From positions 186,001 through 250,000 of the forward strand of contig CALKZY010000018.1 in NCBI GenBank assembly GCA_938002965.1: a stretch of DNA of 64,000 nt, in the 5' to 3' direction. Positions 47,823 to 57,352 of the stretch are shown here, in pieces (positions within the stretch are counted from its first letter, which is position 1; each line of letters begins with the position of its first letter). The notes under the pieces are model-generated. The model had not been told where the DNA came from and did no database searches. It was given only the letters and a program-made list of their open reading frames with translations. The stretch comes from an uncultured Acidimicrobiales bacterium. Its GTDB lineage: Bacteria; Actinomycetota; Acidimicrobiia; Acidimicrobiales; SZUA-35. Position numbers and translations under genes: made by a program.

Positions 47823-48665
47823 ATGCCCATTCACAGCGATGGATACAGCGATCCGGGTTTCCGAACCACAATCAGCTACATCGATAGGTCACGCCAGTAC
47901 TACGCGGCCAAGGGCTTCGATGTTCCTTATCGATGGGCCAAGCACCGTACAGCACCGTTCTCACCTCTTTCCAAACCGCTGGCTGAGGCCAACATCGCCC
48001 TCGTGACAACTGCCAAGCTGCACGGATCGACGGACGACACAGCAGGCCAAGAAGACAAGGCTGCGAGACAGACTCGGTTCCAGCCATTCGCCGTCAGCGC
48101 CGAAGAAGTCCCCCCGCTGTCGACCAGCGACCTCTTCTGGCACAAGTCGGCGACCCATACCGACGACCGCGAGACCTTTCTTCCTTTGGCCGCCCTACAG
48201 CGGATGGCAAGTGGCGGATCTATCGGGCGGGTCAATGACCGCATCTTCGGGGTACCTACCGTTTACAGCCACCGACGTACCAACTCCTTCGCCGACATGG
48301 TCTCCGCCTGGTGTGCCGAAGATGACGTTGACGTAGCCCTCCTGGTCCCCATTTGACCGGTTTGCCACCAGACCGTGAGTCTGGTCGCCCGGCAGCTGGA
48401 GGCCGACGGCATCTCGACGGTGATCCTCGGCAGCGCCCGCGACATTGTTGAAGAAATCGGGGTCCCACGCTTTGTCTTCACTGACATGCCACTCGGCAAC
48501 CCATGCGGGCCGCCATACGACACCGAGGGCCAATTCGACAATGTAGCGTTGGCCATGGACCTCGTCGATTCCGCAATTTCCGCTCGTACAACGGTTCAGT
48601 CAGAGACGACGTGGCCCGACGATGACTGGCGTGAGACGTTCATGCGACCGGATAGCTCGCCATGA
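47823..48665 (+). CDS. PrdB/GrdB-like (D-proline / glycine-betaine-sarcosine reductase selenoprotein B family) selenoprotein; in-frame TGA at 48354-48356 predicted as Sec
   Basis: ORFs 47670-48356 and 48375-48665 share a frame, separated only by the TGA: DDVDVALLVPI-U-PVCHQTVSLVARQLEADGISTVILGSARDIVEEIGVPRFVFTDMPLGNPCGPP. Sec aligns with the (U/C)PVCxQT motif of PrdB. SECIS-like hairpin follows. Confidence 0.9.
48367..48385 (+). promoter_or_regulatory. Candidate bacterial SECIS element
   Basis: ACCAGAC (48367-48373)-CGTGA-GTCTGGT (48379-48385), perfect 7-bp stem, 17 nt between UGA and loop. Confidence 0.8.
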
Positions 48666-48681
48666 GACTCGCTCGAAACCG

Positions 48682-49923
48682 CTACCGCTTCAGGAACGAC
48701 GAAACCGTCTCAACGTGCGAGGTGTGACCAAATAGATCGAAGACCGTGACCTTGGTCAGCTCGTACCCCGCTGCGGTCAACAGGGCCGCATCTCGGGCCA
48801 GCGAAGCCGGATCGCAGCTCACCAAGGCAATCGCAGCCGGGTCACAGGCCACCAAGGCAGCGACCCCGGCGGCTTGAAGGCCAATGCGAGCCGGATCGGC
48901 CACAGCGACCCCAACCGGCTGTGGTTGCCAGTCTTCGAACCGCTCGGCGAAGACAGTACCGTGCATGCGCAGATTCCAACGGGCATCGGCGGCAGCCGAC
49001 TCGTTTGACTCGACAGCCAGCACCGAACGGCCGAGTCCACACAGTGCCCCAAACAACCCGACTCCGGCGTAGGCGTCAAGCAAGACACCCTCGAACGGGG
49101 CGATGATGTCCGATACGGCCGAGGCCAACGCTTCGGCACCATCGGGTCGGCATTGAAAGAATGAACCGGCCGAAACCTGAAGTCGGATTCCCTCCAGAGT
49201 CTCATGAATATGTGGCCGTCGGCCTTCCGCCAACTCTTCGGCGCCTACGACTACCGTCGGGTTGCCGCCGCTGAGGTCCGGCACGGAAACCGAGTCGGCG
49301 ACCCGGGGCGAAATCACGACCATCGATTCGCCGGTTCGGTCGCCGACCCTGATGGTGACCTCATCAGCGTTCCCGTAGTAACCCTCCGCCAACAGTTGCT
49401 CGATCAGCGGGTGGCTTATCGTGCAAGCATCGACGGCGACAATGTCATGAGAACGACGGCTCCTGAAGCCGGCCCGACCGTCGACAACGGCGGCCCGAAC
49501 CGTCGTGCGATATGCCGAGGCTGCCAGCTTCGGACCGTTGACTACAGCCACATCAGGCAGCCTGGCCAGGCGCCTCAGGCAGTCTTTGACAACGTCCACT
49601 CGAAGTGCGCTTTGGCGTTCCTCAGCTATGTGCAGCCAGTCGCATCCACCGCAACCATCGTGGTAGGTCCGACACGGCGGGACGACTCGATCTGGCGAAG
49701 CCGAAACGACATCCAAAAGGCGGGCGTCGATCCGACGCTTATGGGCCTTCGCCACGTCGACCTCGACCTCTTCACCCGGGATAGCGTCGGGCACGAAAAC
49801 CGTTCGTCCGTCGGGCCCAGCACCGAGAGAGCTACCTCCGGTGGCGATCCGGTCCACCTTCAAGGTGAAGGAGCCGGATGGATTGTCAGCTGTTACCGAG
49901 TTCGCCTGATCGTGTGATGACAT
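48682..49923 (-). CDS. TrmA/RlmC/RlmD-family class I SAM-dependent RNA (uracil-5-)methyltransferase
   Basis: TRAM-like N-terminus, [16 protein letters not shown] Fe-S motif, [34 protein letters not shown]. Confidence 0.92.
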   Translation of the reverse strand: MSSHDQANSVTADNPSGSFTLKVDRIATGGSSLGAGPDGRTVFVPDAIPGEEVEVDVAKAHKRRIDARLLDVVSASPDRVVPPCRTYHDGCGGCDWLHIAEERQSALRVDVVKDCLRRLARLPDVAVVNGPKLAASAYRTTVRAAVVDGRAGFRSRRSHDIVAVDACTISHPLIEQLLAEGYYGNADEVTIRVGDRTGESMVVISPRVADSVSVPDLSGGNPTVVVGAEELAEGRRPHIHETLEGIRLQVSAGSFFQCRPDGAEALASAVSDIIAPFEGVLLDAYAGVGLFGALCGLGRSVLAVESNESAAADARWNLRMHGTVFAERFEDWQPQPVGVAVADPARIGLQAAGVAALVACDPAAIALVSCDPASLARDAALLTAAGYELTKVTVFDLFGHTSHVETVSSFLKR

Positions 49924-50488
49924 GGTCCAACAGGCCGTATTCCTTGGCCTCATCGGCCGTGAACCACTTGTCCCTGTCCGAATCTTCGATGATGGTGTCG
50001 ACTGACTGTCCGGAGTGATCGGCGATTAGCTGCGCCATCTCCCGCTTGATGTTGATCAGGTTCTCGGCCTGAATGGCAATGTCAGCCGCTTGGCCCTGAA
50101 CGCCAGCGCTCGGCTGATGCATCAAGATGCGGGCGTGAGGAAGGGCGTAGCGCTTACCGGGGGAACCTGCGGTCAGAAGGAACTGACCCATGGAGGCACC
50201 CAACCCAAGGCAAACGGTGGCGACATTCGGCTTCACAAACTGCATGGTGTCGTAGATCGCCATGCCCGCCGTGACCGAGCCGCCGGGCGAGTTGATGTAC
50301 AACCAAATGTCCTTCTCTTCATCCTGACCGGCAAGGTAGAGGATTTGAGCGGCAAGGGCGTTGGCGATGGTGTCGTCGACTTGTTGACCCAGAAAAACGA
50401 TCCGCTGTTTTAGCAGTTGTTGATAGATATCAAAACCGAAGGCGGAACTCGGGGTCTCGGCGGTGGGCAACCCAAGGGGACTTGTCAT
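49886..50488 (-). CDS. clpP: ATP-dependent Clp protease proteolytic subunit
   Basis: [86 protein letters not shown]. Confidence 0.95.
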   Translation of the reverse strand: MTSPLGLPTAETPSSAFGFDIYQQLLKQRIVFLGQQVDDTIANALAAQILYLAGQDEEKDIWLYINSPGGSVTAGMAIYDTMQFVKPNVATVCLGLGASMGQFLLTAGSPGKRYALPHARILMHQPSAGVQGQAADIAIQAENLINIKREMAQLIADHSGQSVDTIIEDSDRDKWFTADEAKEYGLLDHVITRSGELGNS

Positions 50489-50536
50489 AACCGTCAGGCT
50501 ACCGCCACAGAATCGGCTACCGTGGCATCTTGTCAC

Positions 50537-50620
50537 GCGGACGTGGCGGAATTGGCAGACGCACCAGGTTTAGGTCCTGGCGCCCTTAGGGGTATGGGGG
50601 TTCGACTCCCCCCGTCCGCA
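50537..50620 (+). tRNA. tRNA-Leu (anticodon TAG)
   Basis: GCGGACG acceptor pairs with CGTCCGC; anticodon arm CCAGG-TTTAGGT-CCTGG; long variable arm; T arm GGGGGTTCGACTCCCCC. CCA not encoded. Confidence 0.95.
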
Positions 50621-50657
50621 CTGAATCGAGTGATGTGGCCAGCTCGTGGCCACAGCC

Positions 50658-51242
50658 TTAGACCAGTTCTTGCCGTAGTGTCCGGAGCGCTCGCCCTCGA
50701 TGGCTGAACGTGTTCTTCTCATCGGCCGTCATCTCGGCAAAGGACCGTCCGTCGCCATCGAACGGCACGAAAACAGGGTCGTAGCCGAATCCCGCCCGTC
50801 CAGTTGACACCTCGGCGATGACACCTTCACATCGGCCGTTGACGACCGTTTCGTGGCCACGGGCATCCAACAGGACCAACACTGTTTCGAAATAGGCCGT
50901 GCGGTCGTCGGCACCGGACAGCTCGCTCAAAAGCAGCCGCACATTGTCAGCTGAGTCCGCATTCGGTCCGGCATACCGAGCCGAGAAGACGCCCGGTCGG
51001 CCACCTAAGGCGGCGACGAACAAGCCAGTATCGTCAGCCAAACAGGCGGAACCGGTTGCCATATGGACTTCTCGGGCTTTCTTGGCTGCGTTCTCGTAGA
51101 GAGTTGCGCCGTCCTCAATCGTCTCGGCCAGATCTTCGGGCCGACGCTTTATGGACCACCGGCCCCCGAGCAATTGCGCCAGCTCGGCCACCTTGTTTGG
51201 GTTGCCGGTGGCGAGAACGAGCTCGGTGATGGACTCCGACAC
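50658..51242 (-). CDS. rdgB: RdgB/HAM1-family non-canonical purine NTP pyrophosphatase
   Basis: ELVLATGNPNKVAELAQLL, LYENAAKKA, CLADDTGLFVAALGGRPGVFSARYAG, AGFGYDPVFVP, FAEMTADEKNTFSHRGRAL. Confidence 0.95.
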   Translation of the reverse strand: MSESITELVLATGNPNKVAELAQLLGGRWSIKRRPEDLAETIEDGATLYENAAKKAREVHMATGSACLADDTGLFVAALGGRPGVFSARYAGPNADSADNVRLLLSELSGADDRTAYFETVLVLLDARGHETVVNGRCEGVIAEVSTGRAGFGYDPVFVPFDGDGRSFAEMTADEKNTFSHRGRALRTLRQELV

Positions 51243-51258
51243 GTCGAGATGGCCGCTC

Positions 51259-51987
51259 TTAGGCGGACGCAGGCCGAGCGGCGGGCGGTGTGGAAACTGC
51301 CTGGCGCTGTGCTTCCACGATCGAAGCGATTCCACCGGTGGCAAGATCGAGCAGGTTGTTGAGGTGATCGCGCCCGAAGACGGCCCCCTCGGCTGTCCCC
51401 TGGACTTCGATGAAGTCGCCGCTACCGGTCATGACGACGTTCATATCAACTTCGGCTGCCGCGTCTTCAACGTAGGGAAGGTCAAGTCGGCACTCGCCGT
51501 CGATGATGCCAACGCTGACCGCTCCACAGAAATCGGTTAGTGGATGTTTGGCAATAGCCCCGCTGACCACGTGACGGGTCAACGCATCATGCAGAGCCAC
51601 ATACCCGCCACAAATTGAGGCGGTCCTGGTGCCACCGTCGGCTTGGAGCACGTCGCAATCAACGGTCACAGATCGCTCGCCAAGCACACCCATGTCGCAC
51701 ACCGCTCGAAGGCTGCGGCCAATCAAGCGCTGGATCTCCTGGTCGCGTCCCGATACCCGACGCCTAATGCGGTCGGTGCTTGAGCCCGGGAGCATGTTGT
51801 ATTCGGCCGTGACCCATCCGGTGCCGCTGTCGCGCATCCAGCGTGGCACGTCGGAGTCGATCGATGCGGTGCACAGAACCCGGGTTCGCCCGAAGCTCAC
51901 CAACACCGAGCCGTCAGCCATTTCGGTGAAGTCCCGCTCGAAACTCATCGGCCTCAACTCGTCAACGGCCCTTCCATCATGCCTCAT
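51259..51987 (-). CDS. rph: Ribonuclease PH
   Basis: [80 protein letters not shown]. Confidence 0.96.
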   Translation of the reverse strand: MRHDGRAVDELRPMSFERDFTEMADGSVLVSFGRTRVLCTASIDSDVPRWMRDSGTGWVTAEYNMLPGSSTDRIRRRVSGRDQEIQRLIGRSLRAVCDMGVLGERSVTVDCDVLQADGGTRTASICGGYVALHDALTRHVVSGAIAKHPLTDFCGAVSVGIIDGECRLDLPYVEDAAAEVDMNVVMTGSGDFIEVQGTAEGAVFGRDHLNNLLDLATGGIASIVEAQRQAVSTPPAARPASA

Positions 51988-52099
51988 GGGCCCATCCTCT
52001 GCTTCGGTAGAAATTCACCTGCTTGAACCTACCGGCGCCCGACTCGCTTGACCCGGAAAAGCGGAGACCTACAGGCTTCTCGGTCGTATCAGATCAAGG

Positions 52100-52930
52100 C
52101 TATTGGGAGGGCATCCACCGCTCGGCCCCAACAAGCTCAGGACCGAGGAGGCGACTCCCGAGGTCGGTGAAGGCCGCTACGTCGCCCGACGAGATGAACA
52201 TTTGACGACCCACTCTCGGCCGATCCGGATGCTGGAGACCCAGCCGGCTCATGAGACCAGCCAAGGCAAATGCCGTTTCATCGGCCGACGACACCAAGAC
52301 CACCGACCGGCCAACGACATCGGAGATCGTGCGGGCCAAGTACGGATAATGGGTGCAGCCGAGCAACAAAGCATCGAGACCTGCATTGACTACCGGGGCC
52401 AACAGGCGATCGGCCAGCAACCGGACTTCGTTGCCAGAAGTCACTCCACGTTCGACGAACTCAACAAAGCCAGGGCAGGCGCAGCTCATCATCTCCGCCG
52501 TGGGCTCAATCTCAGCCAGAGCTTTGTCGTAGGCCCTCGACGCCATCGTCCCTATCGTCCCGACCACTCCGATTCGACCCGTTGTGGAAGCTTTCAGCAA
52601 CGCACGAATGCCGGGATCGATAACACCGATGACCGGCACCGGGAATCGGGCGCGGAGGTCCGGTAGTGCTGCCGCGGTCGCCGTATTGCAGGCAACAACG
52701 AGCATTTTGACGCCTCGATCGACCACGAGATGGTCGGCGATCTCCAGCGCATACTCACGTACCTGAGGTTGCGGTCGCGGACCATAGGGGTATCGAGCCG
52801 TGTCTCCCAGGTAGACCAAGTCCTCATGCGGCAGCAGGTCGATAGTCGCACGCGCCACGGTCAGGCCTCCGAAACCACTGTCGAACATACCGATGGGCTG
52901 GCGAGCATCGACACTCACAGTTCCATGCAT
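52100..52930 (-). CDS. murI: Glutamate racemase
   Basis: IGMFDSGFGGLTVARATIDLLPHEDLVYLGDTARYPYGP, VVACNTATAAAL, LLLGCTHYPYL. Confidence 0.96.
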   Translation of the reverse strand: MHGTVSVDARQPIGMFDSGFGGLTVARATIDLLPHEDLVYLGDTARYPYGPRPQPQVREYALEIADHLVVDRGVKMLVVACNTATAAALPDLRARFPVPVIGVIDPGIRALLKASTTGRIGVVGTIGTMASRAYDKALAEIEPTAEMMSCACPGFVEFVERGVTSGNEVRLLADRLLAPVVNAGLDALLLGCTHYPYLARTISDVVGRSVVLVSSADETAFALAGLMSRLGLQHPDRPRVGRQMFISSGDVAAFTDLGSRLLGPELVGAERWMPSQ

Positions 52931-52957
52931 ACCATCGCGGTCGGCGCGTCAGGCGCG

Positions 52958-53019
52958 TCTTTGACCCGTTTGGAACAATCACGCGGTGGTCCAAACGGCT
53001 CTCGAAGTTGGGTCAAAGA
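52958..53019. promoter_or_regulatory. Nested inverted repeat upstream of murI
   Basis: TCTTTGACCC (52958-52967) / GGGTCAAAGA (53010-53019) enclosing GTTTGGA (52968-52974) / TCCAAAC (52990-52996). Confidence 0.55.
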
Positions 53020-53219
53020 TCCGGCACCCCTATTGCGACGCCAATTGATCCTCTACTGTTCTGGGAACGGGAGATGCGCCGCCTCCCAAAGGTCTGGGGT
53101 GATGACCGGAAGAGCCGGGACCGGAACGGTCCCGGCCAAAACGGTCTCTGACCAACGCCGCTCGGCCTCGATCTCGGAGGGTTCTTGGTTTGACTCTTGA
53201 TCAGGTCTAGACTCCTTGC

Positions 53220-53978
53220 GTGAGTACAGCCGACGCCGCAACGGCCTTTCTCAGCACATCCCTCATGCCGCCGCAACCTCAGGAAGATCCGGGTCCGATT
53301 GGGCTCGGCACAGCCACCGTGAACAGCGATAGCCAGCTGCTCGATTTATCCGCGACCGTACGACATGAGCCGAGTTCCACGCTGACGATTGAGCCAATGA
53401 CAAGCGATGGGGGTCCAACCGGACTGACCCTCGCCCAATCCTCGACGAATTCGGCAGCAACAGTGGAAGCGCTCGACACCGAGCAGCTGGACCGACGTCG
53501 CCCCGAGAGCGACCGTGCCGAGGAGAATGCTGTCCTTCTGGCCAAGACTCAGGCCACCGCAGCGTGGGTTCAGTCCGAGACACTGTGGCGACAGATGAAG
53601 GAACTGGAACACGACCTCGCTGCGGAACGCGATCAAGCAGAACGGGTTGCCTCCGAGCTGAGTGCACTCCGCAGGGAGCTAGAAGTCGAGCGCCACGAAC
53701 GAGTCACAGCTCAAGCTGCCAGCAACGAACTGCGCCAATACTTGGATCAGCAGCAAGGCCACCTTGGTTTCCTTCGAGACCGAATCGTGTCGATGGAGTC
53801 CGAGCGTGATATCCAGCAAAGCTGTCTGGGTTGGTTTGGACGACGGCGGTTCCGCCGCCTCCTGCAACAGCGCTGGGAGGCCGACCCACGTTCGGTTCTA
53901 CTTGCCGACGGCGGTCAAGCTTCGGTCGGAAACCCACTTGCGGTAGCCGAGTCCTCGGCAGATCAGCAGTTGCGTTAG
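53220..53978 (+). CDS. Coiled-coil hypothetical protein
   Basis: GTG start; central heptad-rich region LWRQMKELEHDLAAERDQAERVASELSALRRELEVERHERVTAQAASNELRQYLDQQQ. Confidence 0.65.
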   Translation: MSTADAATAFLSTSLMPPQPQEDPGPIGLGTATVNSDSQLLDLSATVRHEPSSTLTIEPMTSDGGPTGLTLAQSSTNSAATVEALDTEQLDRRRPESDRAEENAVLLAKTQATAAWVQSETLWRQMKELEHDLAAERDQAERVASELSALRRELEVERHERVTAQAASNELRQYLDQQQGHLGFLRDRIVSMESERDIQQSCLGWFGRRRFRRLLQQRWEADPRSVLLADGGQASVGNPLAVAESSADQQLR

Positions 53979-54016
53979 CCAAACCAGCAGCGCTCGGTCG
54001 TCGCTAGGCTGAACCG

Positions 54017-54478
54017 ATGGCCGTCAAAATGGTCGCCACCAACAGGCAGGCCCGACGAAACTACGAGATCTCCGAGACCTTCGAAGCAGGCATCGTGCTG
54101 AGAGGCAGCGAGGTGAAGTCGCTGCGCGAGTCCAAGGTTCAGATCAGCGACACCTACGCTCGGTTCGAGAACGGGGAGCTGTGGCTGATCGGTCTACACG
54201 TCGCTCCCTACGTTCGGGCCTCGACCCATCAACGGGTGGAGCCCGCCCGCAAGCGCAAGTTGTTGTTGCACCGAGCCGAACTTGATCGTTTGTTCTCCAA
54301 GACCGAGCAAGACCACCTAGCCGTTGTTCCCATGGCCCTCTATTTCAAGGGCAACCGAGCGAAGGTCGAACTGGGCCTTGGGCGAGGGCGTAGGACGGTC
54401 GACAAGCGACAGGCCATCGCCAAGCGAGACGCCGACCGCGAAGCCCGGCGAGAACTCGCCAGGCGCAGTCGGCGCTAG
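54017..54478 (+). CDS. smpB: SsrA-binding protein
   Basis: NRQARRNYEISETFEAGIVLRGSEVKSLRESKVQISDTYARFENGELWLIGLHV. Confidence 0.97.
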   Translation: MAVKMVATNRQARRNYEISETFEAGIVLRGSEVKSLRESKVQISDTYARFENGELWLIGLHVAPYVRASTHQRVEPARKRKLLLHRAELDRLFSKTEQDHLAVVPMALYFKGNRAKVELGLGRGRRTVDKRQAIAKRDADREARRELARRSRR

Positions 54479-54640
54479 CCCATTGAAACAGTCCTTGGAA
54501 ATAACCCACTCCGATTTGTCGTTACACTGACGTAGCGTCGATCTGACAGTCACTGCCGGTGCCGTAATGAGCATCGGCGGTAGCCTAGCGATCGGGGTGT
54601 GTTACTTGAAATCGAGATCTTCACAGAAGACCTTGACCTC

Positions 54641-55031
54641 GGGGCTGATCGGTTTCGACGTTGAGACGAGAAGTCGTATTTGCGACCCGAGTTGCTCAGA
54701 CTCGTTAAACGGGGTTTTTCAGAAGCGCCAATCAGGATGACTTCGCTCTTGCTGCCTAGTTTTTACTAGTTAGCAAGAGGAACATTGCGAGCCGTAAGGC
54801 CACGCGGGGCCAGATCATCGCAGCCCGGCAACAGAAGCGGTGGTGGACGGTGGGAGAGACCACTGACGGCAGGGAAAGACCGCTGACCATCGGGAAAGAC
54901 TGATCGGTTCGAGCCGACAACGGTTCAGTTGACCCGGCAGCCAGGCAGCCGTAGAGCCTGATCGCGGGAATGGTCGTAGCGGATTCGGTAACTCCTCAGC
55001 GGACGGGGGTTCGATTCCCCCCAGCTCCACA
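54641..55031 (+). ncRNA. ssrA: tmRNA
   Basis: GGGGCUGAUCGGUUUCGAC 5' end pairs with GGGGGUUCGAUUCCCCCCAGCUCCACA 3' end; tag reading frame 54727-54759 GCC AAT CAG GAT GAC TTC GCT CTT GCT GCC TAG (ANQDDFALAA); directly after smpB. Confidence 0.93.
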
Positions 55032-55040
55032 ATTTATTGA

Positions 55041-55085
55041 TCGACCGGTCAGGCGGGACTTCAACGTCCTTGTTTGATCGGTCGA
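55041..55085 (+). terminator. Candidate terminator hairpin downstream of ssrA
   Basis: TCGACCGGTC (55041-55050) pairs with GATCGGTCGA (55076-55085) with one G-U; inner GGAC/GTCC stem. No strong T-run. Confidence 0.4.
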
Positions 55086-55157
55086 AATCGGTTGGGTGCC
55101 TCCAGCCGTTCGATTTTGGGCAGTTATACCCAAAGACAGCCAGGTACACTCAAGTTG

Positions 55158-56423
55158 ATGGCGCAAGCGCCGGTGTTGGCGAGAACCGATTCGAACACGA
55201 TCCCCTATGTAGGGGGATTCGTTTGCGCGCTGATAACACTGTTGGTGTTGGCCAACATCATCCTTGGCTCCCGCGACGCCGGGCAAACCCAGGTTGTCAG
55301 CGGCCTCGCTCTGTCGGTTGGTGACTGCGCAGACGTGGCTGTCGGCCCAGAAGATACGCAGATGTATCGGCAGGCCGAATGCACTGCCGCACACGATGTC
55401 CAGATCACAGGTCAGGTCGAACACCCTGACGCCGGCAAAGGCTTCCCTGGTGAGCGGGTGATGGCAGTCTGGTTCGACACCGAGTGCGACGAGGCAAGTG
55501 CCGACTTTTTGGGGTCCGATGTCTTGGACACCACGTTGACCGGTGATTTCGTGATGCCCGCCGAAGAAGAGTGGGAATCAGGCGACTACAGCGCATCGTG
55601 CTTCGTCACCACTTCGTCGGCTGAAGTTGAACTTGGACAATCAGTCGAGGGTTCTTGGCAAGACTTCGCGCGTGACGAGCAGGTGGTCATCTCCAGGCTC
55701 AAAGAAGGCGACTGCTTCGTCTCGGACCTCGCCGATCCCCGTGTTCTGCGAAGCAACGACCTAGTTGATCTCGCAGATTGCAACGAGGAATTCAACGGCA
55801 TCTTCTTCGGCCGTGGTCGACTTCCGTTCCCGGCTGGTGCCAGCCTTCCCAACGAAGCTGATCTGACCGATGCCAGCATCTCGGCATGCGCTGCCGAGTT
55901 CGAAGGCCATTTCGGCGAAGTAGCCACCGGCTTCAGTTACCGATTCTGGCGGCCGTCCGATGTTGCGTGGGAGCGAGGAGACCGGGGCGTACTTTGCGCT
56001 GTCCTCGACGACGAGCCGATCGAAGGGCCGTATGTACCGACGGACTATCCCAGCTTCTTCAATCTTGAACCTGAGCGCTGCTTCAATCTGACGCCCGAAC
56101 TTACTTCCAAAGACCTGTTACTAGATGGCCGGATACGGCCTGTCGAGTGCTCTGAGCCCCATGTCGGACAGAAGCTCGATCTCGGCACGTTGCTCGGCGG
56201 GCAGAGCTATCCGGGCGAAGCTGAGGTTAAGCGACTGGCCCAGGAAAGGTGCGAAACCCGATTCATCAACTTCATCGGCATCCCACCTCGAGACTCTGAA
56301 TTCCAACGCTTTCCGATTTGGTATCCCAACGCAACGAGCTGGGACACCGGCGATCGCAGATATGGATGCGCCATCCTGGGCGACGAAGTTCGTGTCGGAT
56401 CGCTTGAAGGTAGTCGGCGCTAG
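55158..56423 (+). CDS. Septum-formation-like family membrane protein
   Basis: TM YVGGFVCALITLLVLANIIL; repeated LSVGDCADV / LKEGDCFVSD ... CTAAHDVQITGQV type modules; internal ATG 55158 chosen as start. Confidence 0.75.
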   Translation: MAQAPVLARTDSNTIPYVGGFVCALITLLVLANIILGSRDAGQTQVVSGLALSVGDCADVAVGPEDTQMYRQAECTAAHDVQITGQVEHPDAGKGFPGERVMAVWFDTECDEASADFLGSDVLDTTLTGDFVMPAEEEWESGDYSASCFVTTSSAEVELGQSVEGSWQDFARDEQVVISRLKEGDCFVSDLADPRVLRSNDLVDLADCNEEFNGIFFGRGRLPFPAGASLPNEADLTDASISACAAEFEGHFGEVATGFSYRFWRPSDVAWERGDRGVLCAVLDDEPIEGPYVPTDYPSFFNLEPERCFNLTPELTSKDLLLDGRIRPVECSEPHVGQKLDLGTLLGGQSYPGEAEVKRLAQERCETRFINFIGIPPRDSEFQRFPIWYPNATSWDTGDRRYGCAILGDEVRVGSLEGSRR

Positions 56424-56461
56424 CGGCCGACGGCATTAATGCGCCCGCCGGCTCGGCGGGG

Positions 56462-57352
56462 CTACTCAAACTCCGGTTCGGTCTGCCAGGGCATGATGTC
56501 CGGGGTGTTGGCCGAGGGTCGCAGACTCCACTCTGGGGAACGCTTCTCCAAGAAACTCTGGACCCCCTCACGAGCGTCAGCTGTTGCTCCGAGATACTGC
56601 ACGGCACGTGAATCGGCCCTGTGCGCCTCCATCGGATGGTTGAAGGTCAAACCGCGCCATAGCATGCGGCGAGTCACAGCCACCGATACTGGGGCGGCGT
56701 TGTCAGCAATTTGGCGTGCTAGCGCCAGCGCCTCCCCCACTACGTTGCCGTCAGGCACCAATCGCACCAGACCGGCTTCGGCCGCCTCCGCCCCGTCAAA
56801 CACTCGACCGGTGTAACACCATTCGGCAGCCTTCGAGATGCCGACAATGCGGGGCAGGAACCATGACGAGCATGCCTCTGGAGCTATCCCGCGACTGGCG
56901 AAGACAAATCCGATCTTGGCGTCGGCCACGGCGAAACGAACGTCCATCGGCAACGTCATGGTAATTCCAACGCCAACGGCCGGACCGTTGATGGCGCCGA
57001 TCGTCGGCTTCGACATGTCAAAGATCCGAAGAGATACCCGACCTCCGCCATCACGGCGAACCGGAGCGCTTTCGGTCACTTCATCGGGACGGTGAAACGT
57101 ATTCCCGCCCCGCGCCAGATCGGCCCCAGCACAAAAGGCTCTTCCAGCGCCGGTAAAAACCACGGCTCTGACGTCGTCGTCTCCGTCAGCCATGTCCATT
57201 GCGGTCAGTAACTCTTCCATCATCTGACCATTGAAGGCGTTGAGGCTGTCCGGCCGGTTCAGCGTGATGATGGCAACCGACGAGTCAACTACGTACTCGA
57301 TGGCTCCAAAGTCTCCCAGCTTGGTCTTTTTGGTCTCGACTGATTCACTCAT
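56462..57352 (-). CDS. Enoyl-CoA hydratase/isomerase family protein
   Basis: AIITLNRPDSLNAFNGQMMEELLTAMD, VVFTGAGRAFCAGADLA, KPTIGAINGPAVGVGITMTLPMDVRFA. Confidence 0.94.
   Translation of the reverse strand: MSESVETKKTKLGDFGAIEYVVDSSVAIITLNRPDSLNAFNGQMMEELLTAMDMADGDDDVRAVVFTGAGRAFCAGADLARGGNTFHRPDEVTESAPVRRDGGGRVSLRIFDMSKPTIGAINGPAVGVGITMTLPMDVRFAVADAKIGFVFASRGIAPEACSSWFLPRIVGISKAAEWCYTGRVFDGAEAAEAGLVRLVPDGNVVGEALALARQIADNAAPVSVAVTRRMLWRGLTFNHPMEAHRADSRAVQYLGATADAREGVQSFLEKRSPEWSLRPSANTPDIMPWQTEPEFE

Noticed and set aside
53013-53276. Short overlapping ORFs between murI and the coiled-coil gene (87 aa and 62 aa on minus)
   Set aside because: No recognisable domain, compositionally skewed, and they overlap the start of the better-supported 53220 gene.
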